A DNA stretch of 16,732 bases. Source: Ruminococcaceae bacterium UBA1448. Its GTDB lineage: Bacteria > Bacillota > Clostridia > Oscillospirales > Ruminococcaceae. The translations under genes were made by a program, and so were the position numbers. Under the pieces are notes generated by a model that saw only the letters and a list, made by a program, of their open reading frames with translations, searched no databases and was not told where the DNA came from. Position 1 is the first letter of the stretch; every line of letters begins with the position of its first letter. Location: the NCBI GenBank assembly GCA_002329405.1, contig DCTE01000226.1:2213-18944 (forward strand). The letters are read 5' to 3'. Below are positions 1 to 7,066 of this stretch, piece after piece.

Positions 1-50
1 AAACTGGCCCTGTGTTTTCGATTCTATTATACCGAAAACACAGGGCCAGT
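1..50 (-). terminator. Rho-independent terminator after the sensor kinase gene
   Basis: Positions 3-20 and 33-50 form a perfect 18-bp inverted repeat around a 12-nt loop. It lies 36 nt past the stop codon of the kinase gene, read on the minus strand. The strand continues with TTT and then leaves the window, so the length of the T-tract cannot be judged. Its position and strength make it the likely end of the phosphatase/VanR/VanS transcript, and it may work in both directions. Confidence 0.7.
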
Positions 51-86
51 ACTTTAAGTTCATATTGATGAAATCCTAAGAAAATC

Positions 87-1148
87 CTAAGCTGCACTTT
101 TTCCTGCTGGCAGTGTCACGATAATTGTCACCGTATCGTTTTCACTTTCCGCACAGATTGTCCCACCGTGCAGCGTGACAATTTCCTTTGCGATTGCCAG
201 TCCAAGGCCGGTACCGCCTGAATCTGTATTTCTCATTTCGTCCAGCCGGTAAAATTTATCAAATAGTTTTTCCAGCTTCTCGGGCGGTATCCTCTTGCCC
301 TGATTGCGAAATGAAATCTGGATGTTTTCGCCGCGTTGTTCTGCCGAAATCACGATTTCAGTATCAGGAAAGCTGTATGCCGCAGCATTTTTCAGGATAT
401 TATTGAAAACCCGGGCCAGTTTTTCGGGGTCGCCATAAATGGAAATATCTTCGCTTTCCATCTGGACAACAGAAGTGTTCCCGTTCTCTGCAAAAACCGG
501 CAGCAGCTCGTCGGTAAGCTGGATCAGCATGTAGCAAAGATCTATATTCTCTCTGTTCAGCTGAATCTGCTGCAAACTGTACCTTGCGATCTCAAAAAAT
601 TCATTGGTCATCTTTTCCAGCTGATACGCCTTTTCCAGCGTAATCCGCGTATATTTCTGACGCTGGGCCTCCGGCATATCTTTCACCTCATCCAGCAGGT
701 TCAGATAACCGATGACCGAAGTGAGCGGTGTACGGATATCATGCGCCAGATACATGACCAGGTCATTTTTCTGTTGTTCAGCAAGCTGTTCATAAAACAG
801 GCGTTTCTCCATCGCTTCTTTCAGTAGATGCAGCTTCTGTTCAACCGAAGCCAGTTCTTCCGGCAGCTGAATCTCCGACACCTGGTCTGACAAAAGCATG
901 CTCAGCTGATGGTCAACATCCTGAAATGGTTTTACAGATCTTTTTGAAAAAACAAATATCATGAGCAGCAAAGACAGGAACAAAAACAAAATTATACCAA
1001 AATATAAGAGGCTGTTTGCCCCAACCCCATACCCACGTATGACCAAAATTACAATAAAAATCAGTGAAACATACGCGGCAACCCCAAACAGCTGTAAAAA
1101 AGCCTTTACCTGCATCCGCGTATAGTCAGAAGTATTCTTATTTTTCAA
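87..1148 (-). CDS. vanS: VanS-type sensor histidine kinase
   Basis: Membrane sensor kinase that would autophosphorylate on His and pass phosphate to the adjacent response regulator. Numbered from the TTG start, two membrane helices lie near residues 16-38 and 46-67. They are followed by a linker, an H-box (LAHDIRTPLTS, phospho-His 136), an N-box (NNILKNAAAYS, Asn254) and a G-box (DSGGTGLGL, 309-317). The kinase core closely resembles VanS of the enterococcal vanA group as I recall it. The extracytoplasmic loop is very short, so the protein may sense within the membrane. I chose TTG at 1148 because the following residues LKNKN match the VanS N-terminus and the overlap with the regulator gene is then only 11 bp. 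An ATG at 1205 would overlap by 68 bp. No van resistance genes accompany it, so the name marks family and not resistance. Confidence 0.85.
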   Translation of the reverse strand: MKNKNTSDYTRMQVKAFLQLFGVAAYVSLIFIVILVIRGYGVGANSLLYFGIILFLFLSLLLMIFVFSKRSVKPFQDVDHQLSMLLSDQVSEIQLPEELASVEQKLHLLKEAMEKRLFYEQLAEQQKNDLVMYLAHDIRTPLTSVIGYLNLLDEVKDMPEAQRQKYTRITLEKAYQLEKMTNEFFEIARYSLQQIQLNRENIDLCYMLIQLTDELLPVFAENGNTSVVQMESEDISIYGDPEKLARVFNNILKNAAAYSFPDTEIVISAEQRGENIQISFRNQGKRIPPEKLEKLFDKFYRLDEMRNTDSGGTGLGLAIAKEIVTLHGGTICAESENDTVTIIVTLPAGKSAA

Positions 1149-1839
1149 TTTTATATCCCACTCCCCAGATCGTTTTAATATATTTTGGACGATCAACTGA
1201 ATCATGCAGTTTTTCTCTCAAATGGCGGATATGGACAGTGATTGTATTGTTTCTCTTGCTGTAGTACTCATCCTTCCAGATTCTGTGGAACAATTGCTCT
1301 GCGCTGATCACATTGCCGGCATTTTCCAGAAGGATCTGCAAAATCGTAAATTCGGTCGGTGTCAGGACAACCGGTTCCTGATGCAGGAAGCATTCATGCG
1401 TTTTGATATTCAGCGAAAGCCCCGCATGTGACAGAATATCCGTTTCCGCATTTTCTGAGATAAAGGGATTGTAGCGTTTATACCGTCTGATCTGTGCTTT
1501 GACCCTTGCCACCAGTTCCAAAGGGCGGAACGGTTTCGTAATATAATCATCCGCCCCCAGGGTAAGACCCGTCAGCTTATCCGTTTCTTCATCCTTCGCC
1601 GTCAGCATAATAATCGGAAAGGTATATTTCTCCCGGATTTTCTGGCAAAGGGTAAAACCATTCATTTCAGGCATCATGACATCCAGGACGGCAAGGTCCG
1701 GTTTCAGGTTGCTCAGACATGCCAAAGCATCTGTCGGAGAATAAAACTTGAAGACTTCAAAGTTTTCATTTTTCAAATACACTTCAATCAGATCAGCAAT
1801 TTCATGCTCATCATCTACAATCATGATGGTATCCGACAT
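1138..1839 (-). CDS. vanR: VanR-type response regulator (OmpR/PhoB family)
   Basis: DNA-binding response regulator of 233 residues, the partner of the VanS-like kinase encoded just downstream. The receiver domain (about 3-115) has acidic residues D9/D10, phospho-acceptor D53, T80 and K102. The C-terminal winged helix (about 130-230) carries the typical NNTITVHIRHLREK recognition region and ends in GVGYKIEK. The sequence matches enterococcal VanR closely over its whole length as I recall it, including the N-terminus MSD-IVDDEHEIADL. The ATG at 1839 is chosen because it matches VanR and has an AGGAG 11 nt upstream; an in-frame GTG at 1863 is less likely. The gap to the phosphatase gene is 76 bp, with no clear promoter. 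Targets are unknown; a VanR-box-like site lies before the MATE gene. Confidence 0.9.
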   Translation of the reverse strand: MSDTIMIVDDEHEIADLIEVYLKNENFEVFKFYSPTDALACLSNLKPDLAVLDVMMPEMNGFTLCQKIREKYTFPIIMLTAKDEETDKLTGLTLGADDYITKPFRPLELVARVKAQIRRYKRYNPFISENAETDILSHAGLSLNIKTHECFLHQEPVVLTPTEFTILQILLENAGNVISAEQLFHRIWKDEYYSKRNNTITVHIRHLREKLHDSVDRPKYIKTIWGVGYKIEK

Positions 1840-1915
1840 AATAAGCCTGTCTCCTTTCTGCACCTGGTCACCGATACAATCCCTGTGAAAGAACTTTTAC
1901 ATTACCCATATTCTT

Positions 1916-2440
1916 TTATTTCAGAACATCCAATTCAATAATCTCGCCATTTTGCGGATGTTTGCCGCCCGTCAGTGCCTGCATCATCATCCCGTGACAG
2001 GCGACCACAACCTTCTGATCATGACAGTATCTGTTCAAAACAGCCATGACCCGCGCCCGCATCATCTCTGCACTTTCCCAGGACCGTTCCATTGCCTCAG
2101 GATAACAGCCGTTCATTTCGGTATATTCCTGATAATTCTTTTCAGCTGTTTCGTCATCCAAATAGGTATATTTCTTATCTGCCAGCCACTCGTGCAGATC
2201 TGTCTCGACAACAATCGGAGCACCCAGTTCCTTGGAAAGGATTGCAGCCGTCTGCAATGCTCTGGTATATGGCGAACTCAGGATAATCTGAGTCCCTTTC
2301 AACCGGACATCCTTTGCCGTTTCTTCGATCTGGCGGACACCTGTTTGGGAAAGCGGAGCTAGATTGACACCAAAGCCCTGATAAATCCTGCTGTTTTTCA
2401 TTGAATAATCAGTTTGACCATGGCGGACGAGATAAAACAT
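1916..2440 (-). CDS. Histidine phosphatase family protein (phosphoglycerate-mutase-like)
   Basis: Cytoplasmic phosphohydrolase of 174 residues, substrate unknown. The N-terminal LVRHGQTD motif supplies R6 and the phospho-accepting H7. SSPYTRALQT supplies R60, E84 lies in LHEW, and the second catalytic histidine is H149 in ACHG. These are the expected catalytic residues of histidine phosphatase branch 1, at normal length for the small bacterial members (CobC/PhoE-like). The ATG at 2440 is chosen because GGAGG lies 8 nt upstream; an upstream in-frame TTG at 2455 overlaps that site. The gene follows the tRNA-Lys terminator by only 23 nt, so it has little room for its own promoter and may depend on readthrough. 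It could be cotranscribed with the VanRS pair. Confidence 0.85.
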   Translation of the reverse strand: MFYLVRHGQTDYSMKNSRIYQGFGVNLAPLSQTGVRQIEETAKDVRLKGTQIILSSPYTRALQTAAILSKELGAPIVVETDLHEWLADKKYTYLDDETAEKNYQEYTEMNGCYPEAMERSWESAEMMRARVMAVLNRYCHDQKVVVACHGMMMQALTGGKHPQNGEIIELDVLK

Positions 2441-2463
2441 ACCGTTTCCCTCCAAAAAGTTCT

Positions 2464-2501
2464 CAACAAAAGGAAAATGCCGCAGGATCTCTCCTGCGGC
2501 A
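2464..2501 (-). terminator. Rho-independent terminator of the tRNA-Lys transcript
   Basis: Positions 2478-2487 and 2492-2501 form a perfect 10-bp GC-rich stem with a 4-nt loop. On the minus strand it is followed by TTTTCCTTTT. It begins 12 nt after the tRNA CCA end. It also sits just ahead of the phosphatase ribosome binding site, so partial readthrough could supply the downstream genes. Confidence 0.88.
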
Positions 2502-2512
2502 CCTTATCACGA

Positions 2513-2588
2513 TGGTGAGCCACCGGAGGCTCGAACTCCGGACCCTTTGATTAAAAGTCAAATGCTCTGCCAACTGAGCTAGTGGCTC
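2513..2588 (-). tRNA. trnK: tRNA-Lys (anticodon UUU)
   Basis: A complete cloverleaf is readable on the minus strand. The acceptor stem is GAGCCAC paired with GTGGCTC, with discriminator A and an encoded CCA (2513-2515). The D-arm is GCTC/GAGC. The anticodon stem TTTGA/TCAAA holds the loop CTTTTAA, giving anticodon TTT. The T-arm is CGGAG/CTCCG with loop TTCGAGC. It has its own consensus promoter and terminator and stands as a single tRNA unit. Confidence 0.97.
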
Positions 2589-2599
2589 ATAACGTAGCT

Positions 2600-2628
2600 A
2601 TTATAACACCGTAGATTTGTTTTGTCAA
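2600..2628 (-). promoter_or_regulatory. Sigma-A promoter of tRNA-Lys
   Basis: On the minus strand, -35 TTGACA (2628-2623) and -10 TATAAT (2605-2600) are both perfect, with a 17-bp spacer. Transcription would start near 2593, a few bases before the tRNA 5' end at 2588. The AT-rich stretch upstream (2631-2660) could act as an UP element. Confidence 0.92.
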
Positions 2629-2707
2629 GCAATTTTTACAATTTTTTATTATTTTTTGTTTTGTCGGCTAAAACAGTATTTATGATTCAAAATTCAGGAA
2701 TTATGTC

Positions 2708-2723
2708 AAGTTCTTACGAAATT
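2708..2723. promoter_or_regulatory. Possible VanR-box-like operator upstream of the MATE promoter
   Basis: AAGTTCTTACGAAATT contains TCTTACGAAATT on the plus strand (2712-2723) and TCGTAAGAACTT on the minus strand (2708-2719). Each differs at one defined position from the VanR box TCGTANGAAATT as I recall it from the vanA system. It ends 23 bp before the -35 box. The heptamer ACGAAAT recurs at 2750-2756, overlapping the -35. That it is bound by the VanR-like protein encoded nearby is inference. Confidence 0.35.
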
Positions 2724-2746
2724 GCGTATAAACTGTCAATTTTATG

Positions 2747-2775
2747 TTGACGAAATATATATTATGCTATATAAT
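2747..2775 (+). promoter_or_regulatory. Sigma-A promoter of the MATE transporter gene
   Basis: -35 TTGACG (2747-2752) matches five of six consensus positions, and -10 TATAAT (2770-2775) is perfect; the spacer is 17 bp. The start would be near 2782, giving a leader of about 57 nt. GTCAA-N7-TTGAC (2735-2751) forms a short dyad over the -35. The leader also has a small GCTGC/GCAGC stem. This is a strong promoter, so any regulation is likely by repression or boosting. Confidence 0.9.
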
Positions 2776-2838
2776 ATAATATGCAAATCATAATGGGCTG
2801 CATCCCGCGCAGCTGTAATTAAAGAAAGGACTGTTTAT

Positions 2839-4206
2839 ATGGCACAAACTGCAACTGCTGAGCCGCAGCAGAACAAAATGGGCGTCATGCCTGTCGGAAA
2901 GCTTTTGATCTCGATGGGGCTTCCGATGGTTCTGTCCATGCTGGTACAGGCTCTCTACAACATTGTTGACTCGGTATTCGTTGCCCAGATCAACGAGGCC
3001 GCCCTGACAGCTGTCTCCATGGCTTTCCCTGTACAGAACTTTATGATCGCCGCCGTCAGCGGTATGGGTGTCGGCGTCAACTCGCTGCTGTCCAGAAGCC
3101 TGGGTGAGGGGAACATTGAGGAGGCCAACCGTGCCGCCAATAACGGCATCTTTCTTTCCTTTATGACGATGATTCTTTTCATCCTCTTTGGTATTTTCGG
3201 CAGCCGTGCCTTTTTTGCAATCCAGACAAGCGACCCTGAAATCATCGAAGCCGGTGCTGCTTATGTCCGTGTCTGCTGCATCGGCTCTTTTGGATGCTTT
3301 GGCCAGATCATTTTTGAACGTCTGTTGCAGGCCACCGGTCAGGCACATCTGTCGATGATCACCCAGATGACCGGCGCGATCACCAACATCATCCTCGACC
3401 CGATTATGATTTTCGGCCTGCTCGGCTGCCCGAAGATGGGTGTTGCTGGTGCGGCACTGGCGACTGTTATTGGTCAGGTCCTTGCCTGTGTCATCGGTCT
3501 GATTATGAATATCAAGCTGAACAAGACGCTGACCATCAGCCCCAAATACCGTCCCAATGGCCGGGTTATCGCTGAGATCTATCGTGTCGGTCTGCCGTCT
3601 ATCGCGATGCAGTCGGTTGGCTCGGTCATGAATATGGCGATGAACATGATTCTGATGGGCTTCACTTCCACTGCAACCGCAGTATTTGGTGTCTACTACA
3701 AGCTGCAGAGCTTCGCGATCATGCCGGTCATCGGCCTGTCCAACGCAATGATCCCGATTATTGCATTCAACTACGGCGCACGCAAGCGCAGCCGTATCAG
3801 CCAGACTGTCCGCTACAGCATGATTTCCGCTGAAATCTTTCTGGTTATCGTCACAATGGCATTCCTTTTCCTGCCGCAATTGCTGCTGCAGATATTCAGT
3901 GCTTCTGATCATATGCTGGCGATGGGCATTCCGGCTCTGCGGACAATGGGTCTGAACTTCCTGATCTGCGGTATCTGTATCTGCTCCGGTTCTGTCTTCC
4001 AGGCACTGGGCAATGGCGTATACAGTCTGGTTGTCTCGGTCATGCGTCAGCTGGTCGTACTGATCCCGGTAGCATGGCTGATGTCGCTGACCGGCAATCT
4101 TGAGCTGGTATGGCTTTCCTTCCCGATCGCCGAATTGATGAGCCTTGCAGTCAGCCTGTTCTTCCTCAGAAGAATTTATAAATTAAGATTGTCCAATATG
4201 CAATAA
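2839..4206 (+). CDS. MATE family multidrug efflux transporter
   Basis: Integral membrane antiporter of 455 residues that would export drugs or metabolites in exchange for Na+ or H+. The protein is strongly hydrophobic, with about 12 membrane helices arranged as two MatE repeats (roughly residues 18-178 and 244-405). The N-terminal repeat has the family pattern LPMVLSMLVQALYNIVDSVFV, followed by LSRSLGEGNIEEANRAANNG. It most resembles the MepA/DinF-type branch common in Firmicutes. The start has AAAGGA 8 nt upstream. It is a single-gene unit with its own promoter and terminator, divergent from tRNA-Lys. The substrate cannot be told from sequence. Proximity to the VanRS pair, plus the VanR-like site upstream, suggests possible control by envelope stress. 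Confidence 0.92.
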   Translation: MAQTATAEPQQNKMGVMPVGKLLISMGLPMVLSMLVQALYNIVDSVFVAQINEAALTAVSMAFPVQNFMIAAVSGMGVGVNSLLSRSLGEGNIEEANRAANNGIFLSFMTMILFILFGIFGSRAFFAIQTSDPEIIEAGAAYVRVCCIGSFGCFGQIIFERLLQATGQAHLSMITQMTGAITNIILDPIMIFGLLGCPKMGVAGAALATVIGQVLACVIGLIMNIKLNKTLTISPKYRPNGRVIAEIYRVGLPSIAMQSVGSVMNMAMNMILMGFTSTATAVFGVYYKLQSFAIMPVIGLSNAMIPIIAFNYGARKRSRISQTVRYSMISAEIFLVIVTMAFLFLPQLLLQIFSASDHMLAMGIPALRTMGLNFLICGICICSGSVFQALGNGVYSLVVSVMRQLVVLIPVAWLMSLTGNLELVWLSFPIAELMSLAVSLFFLRRIYKLRLSNMQ

Positions 4207-4221
4207 CAAATAATGCTTAAT

Positions 4222-4264
4222 AGAGCTTCAGGTCCCAACCGGGATTACCTGAAGCTCTTTTTTT
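4222..4264 (+). terminator. Rho-independent terminator of the MATE gene
   Basis: Positions 4222-4233 and 4247-4258 form a perfect 12-bp stem with a 13-nt loop, followed by seven T residues (4258-4264). It lies 15 nt past the MATE stop. The converging flavoprotein gene ends at 4277, so the hairpin may also help end that transcript, although the minus-strand side lacks a good T-tract. Confidence 0.92.
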
Positions 4265-4276
4265 GCGTTAGGACAA

Positions 4277-6241
4277 TTATTTACGGTAAGTGGTACGTTC
4301 GAGGTATTCACTCCAGACGGTTTCAAACCAGTCGTCGGTTTTCGGCAGCGGACGGACTGGTACAAAGCTGGAAGTATACCCTTCTCCCGCCCTGACAGTC
4401 CGCATCCATTCTTCACGATGGGCGGCACCTGCCGGCAGGTACCGGTAGGCGGACAGTTCTGAACCATTTAGGCCAGCAAGCCGGACATCCCGGCCGTTTT
4501 CCGACAGCACCAACGCAGAACCTCTGCTGCCGCAGATTTCCCCGGCCGTCCTCATGGCCGACAGCACTGCCAGCTGGACGGTCAGCATATCCCGATTTTT
4601 GAAAGCAAAGGGCAGTTCCAGCGGAGAAGACAGACAGGTATCCTGATAAAAACCGGCAAGAGCGTCCCCGACCATTCCGGCTGCCCGCCCCATTCCGTCC
4701 ATGGAACGGATCTCCGCTGCCTGACAGGTCATCTGATGCTGGAAATCTTCACGCTGACGCAAAACCGTCTGCTCACCACCATCCAGTAACTGCCGAATCT
4801 GGTCAAGCAGTTCAAGTGTTTTGCATCTGACTGCATCGTTCCATTCTTCGGCAGGCCGGGACGCAACCGTTGTATCGGCGATATGCTCCGCTGCCCGCTG
4901 GGAACCGACCTGAGTGGAATTGAGGGCACTTCCGCCCGGACGGGCAATTCCGAAGGTCCCGGCGACCTCACCAGCCGCATAAAGCCCTTTGACCGTCGTC
5001 TGCCAGTCGAGGTCTACAGCGAGACCACCGTTGTTGTGCTGGGCACAGACAGAGATTTCCAGCGGCTCATGGTACAGGTCAATACCGTGGGCAGCATACA
5101 AATCAATTGCCTTGCGGTTGATCTGTGCCAGCCGGGCAATTGGTGTTTTAACCAGTGCCCCGCAGCGCTGCAAGTAATATCGTGTTTCCTCCGACAGCCG
5201 GTCAAACCCATTTTCCAGCCCGGCAGGGTCGGTGCGAAAATCCAGAAAGACCCGGTTTCCCTTGTCCACCACTTCGTGATGGACAATCAGGTCGATGATG
5301 GAAGAACCCTCGATCTTGCTGGTATCAAAAGGCCACTGATACCCCTTGAGGAAAGCCATATCCAGCGCCTGCTGCGGCGTCTGAAAATATTCCGGCAGGA
5401 ACTCCCGCTCATGCCCATCCCTGTCCACTGCAATATAGCGGGGAAGCGCCTGCTGGTAGCTGCCGGAAACGTTCCACCGAAATCCAATCGACGCCAATCC
5501 ATACTGCCATTCCTGCAAATTGCAGCCGTCTGCACCCGCTTCCAGCGCCATACCTGTCATTCCAGTCTGGCTTTCCGGGTAGACCGAAGCCTGATAAATG
5601 ATCGCAGGCCCGCCGGTCGCCAGGATAACCTGATTGCAGAGAAAGAGGGTTACGCCCCAATCGGATTCTGACAGGCGGTTTAGGTCGATCGCAAGCACGC
5701 CTTTGATATGATGATCTTCGGTGATCAGCCGGACAGCCTGCATCCGATCATAGATCGGAATTTGTTTCCGCATAACCGACGCTTCCAGCTTTTCGGTCAT
5801 GATCTTTGAGGTCAGCGGGCCGCAGGATGTTGCCCGCCGGAATGGGTCGTGATCGGTCTTGTACCCGACATACTCCCCGTACCGGTTGGTTGGAAAGGGG
5901 ACGCCAAGGTTGACCAGCTTCATAAAGGAACGCAGTGAACCGGCTGCTTCCGCCAATGCGGTATCTCCATTCACACTGCCGCCGTCAAACAGGTTCTTTG
6001 CCAGCAGCCAGACACTGTCCTGCGCATCCGAGCAGAGAGAAAGTTTATAGTAGGTCTGTTTGTCACTGCCGGTGTTGCGGGAGGTACCCATCCGTACCCC
6101 TTCGGTAAGTATTCCAATCTGACGGCGCCCGAGATCATACAGGGTATCTGCCGCGTTAAAGCCCGCGCATCCTGAACCGATGACCAGCGTATCCAGCGAC
6201 AGGATTGCAATTTTCTGGCCGTCATGCTCCACAAATTTCAT
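4277..6241 (-). CDS. FAD-dependent oxidoreductase, fumarate reductase/succinate dehydrogenase flavoprotein type
   Basis: Predicted cytoplasmic flavoprotein of 654 residues that would reduce an activated C=C bond or carry out a related redox step; the substrate is unknown. The N-terminal Rossmann motif VIGSGCAGFNAA (20-31) binds FAD. ATGG lies at 208-211, the active-site-type motif QHNNGG at 401-406, GEVAG at 424-428 and RPGGSAL at 434-440. A helical C-terminal domain follows, as in FrdA/SdhA/NadB. Where FrdA has the SHT motif carrying covalent FAD, this protein has SRNTGSD (54-60), so FAD is probably bound non-covalently. There is no signal peptide or multihaem domain, unlike secreted respiratory relatives. 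AAGGAGG lies 7 nt before the ATG. It is the last gene of a three-gene redox operon, 23 bp after the dehydrogenase gene. Confidence 0.85.
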   Translation of the reverse strand: MKFVEHDGQKIAILSLDTLVIGSGCAGFNAADTLYDLGRRQIGILTEGVRMGTSRNTGSDKQTYYKLSLCSDAQDSVWLLAKNLFDGGSVNGDTALAEAAGSLRSFMKLVNLGVPFPTNRYGEYVGYKTDHDPFRRATSCGPLTSKIMTEKLEASVMRKQIPIYDRMQAVRLITEDHHIKGVLAIDLNRLSESDWGVTLFLCNQVILATGGPAIIYQASVYPESQTGMTGMALEAGADGCNLQEWQYGLASIGFRWNVSGSYQQALPRYIAVDRDGHEREFLPEYFQTPQQALDMAFLKGYQWPFDTSKIEGSSIIDLIVHHEVVDKGNRVFLDFRTDPAGLENGFDRLSEETRYYLQRCGALVKTPIARLAQINRKAIDLYAAHGIDLYHEPLEISVCAQHNNGGLAVDLDWQTTVKGLYAAGEVAGTFGIARPGGSALNSTQVGSQRAAEHIADTTVASRPAEEWNDAVRCKTLELLDQIRQLLDGGEQTVLRQREDFQHQMTCQAAEIRSMDGMGRAAGMVGDALAGFYQDTCLSSPLELPFAFKNRDMLTVQLAVLSAMRTAGEICGSRGSALVLSENGRDVRLAGLNGSELSAYRYLPAGAAHREEWMRTVRAGEGYTSSFVPVRPLPKTDDWFETVWSEYLERTTYRK

Positions 6242-6264
6242 CCGTCACCCTCCTTGCCAGATGG

Positions 6265-7035
6265 TTACAGACGGCGGATGTGGAACCCGCCATCCGCATT
6301 CAGAACAGTACCGGTTCCGAAGTCCAGCAGACCCGAGCTTGCCGCCAGAACACAGTTGGCGACATCCTCCGGCTGTCCGAAACGCCGGATCGGCGTGATA
6401 CCCTCGGCAATCATCTTTTCATACTTTTCATGGACAACGGCGGTCATATCGGTCGCAATGATGCCAGGGCGAACCTCGAACACCGGAATCCCGTAATCCG
6501 CCAGCTCGTCGGCAAACAGCTGGGTGACCATTGAAATACCCGCTTTGGAGATACAGTACTCCCCGCGTGAAGTCGAGGAAGTATAGGCGGAGATAGAGGA
6601 GATATTGACGATGCGCGGGGTATAATCCGGCAGGGATTTTTTCTGACAGGCAATCATCCGGTTAGCCGCTCCCTGGCACATAAAGAAGGTCCCTTCACAG
6701 TTGATCTTCATCAGCCGTTCAAAACTTTCCGGGGTTGTTTCCAAGATATTGAGCCGGACCTTGCAGGCGACGCCGGCATTGTTGACAAGCAAATCAATCC
6801 TTCCAAACTTTTCCAGAACGCTGTCCAGCAGCCGTTCCCGATCGGCAGCGTTTGAGATATCACAGGAATAATAACAGGCTTCCCCTATCCGGTTCAGCTC
6901 TTCCATCAGCACGGTCACTTCCGTTTCAGGGGTCACCGCGCACAAGACGGTCAGATACCCATTTTCCAGCAGCTTTTTTGCAATCGCCAGCCCAATTCCA
7001 CGACGGGCACCAGTGACAATGGCAACCTTTTTCAT
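6265..7035 (-). CDS. Short-chain dehydrogenase/reductase (FabG-like SDR)
   Basis: NAD(P)-dependent oxidoreductase of 256 residues that would interconvert a hydroxyl and a ketone. The cofactor motif TGARRGIG is at 8-15, with basic residues that favour NADPH. NNAG is at 85-88, Asn112 follows, and the catalytic set is S147, Y160 and K164 in YCISK. The PG motif (180-181) and the C-terminal GTGTVLNADGG are typical of classical SDRs. Automated tools may call it 3-ketoacyl-ACP reductase, but the context shows no fatty-acid genes. The ATG at 7035 is chosen because the fold begins there (MKKVAIVTG) and AAAGGAG lies 11 nt upstream; the open frame to 7131 would overlap the reductase gene. It is the middle gene of the operon, 31 bp after the ene-reductase gene. 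Confidence 0.9.
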   Translation of the reverse strand: MKKVAIVTGARRGIGLAIAKKLLENGYLTVLCAVTPETEVTVLMEELNRIGEACYYSCDISNAADRERLLDSVLEKFGRIDLLVNNAGVACKVRLNILETTPESFERLMKINCEGTFFMCQGAANRMIACQKKSLPDYTPRIVNISSISAYTSSTSRGEYCISKAGISMVTQLFADELADYGIPVFEVRPGIIATDMTAVVHEKYEKMIAEGITPIRRFGQPEDVANCVLAASSGLLDFGTGTVLNADGGFHIRRL

Positions 7036-7066
7036 AGACAGATACGCTCCTTTCAATGGTTCCAGC

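Noticed and set aside
3..50. Inverted repeat as a mobile-element end
   Set aside because: The 12-nt loop, the position right after a stop codon and the absence of any transposase fit a terminator better.
87..1839. Vancomycin resistance locus
   Set aside because: Only the regulatory pair is present; no ligase, dehydrogenase or dipeptidase gene is found, and the operon ends in a hairpin.
2782..2838. Riboswitch in the MATE leader
   Set aside because: The leader is only about 57 nt with one small weak stem and no known aptamer core. It is too short for guanidine- or other MATE-linked riboswitches that I know of.
2788..3912. Long minus-strand open frame of 374 codons opposite the MATE gene
   Set aside because: It lies almost wholly antisense to a clear membrane transporter, and its product is rich in Asp, His, Arg, Gln and Asn with no domain or hydrophobic core. 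This is typical of a mirror frame produced by codon bias.
4883..5671. Plus-strand open frame of 262 codons inside the flavoprotein gene
   Set aside because: Antisense to conserved FAD-binding coding sequence, with no recognisable domain and no credible ribosome binding site context.
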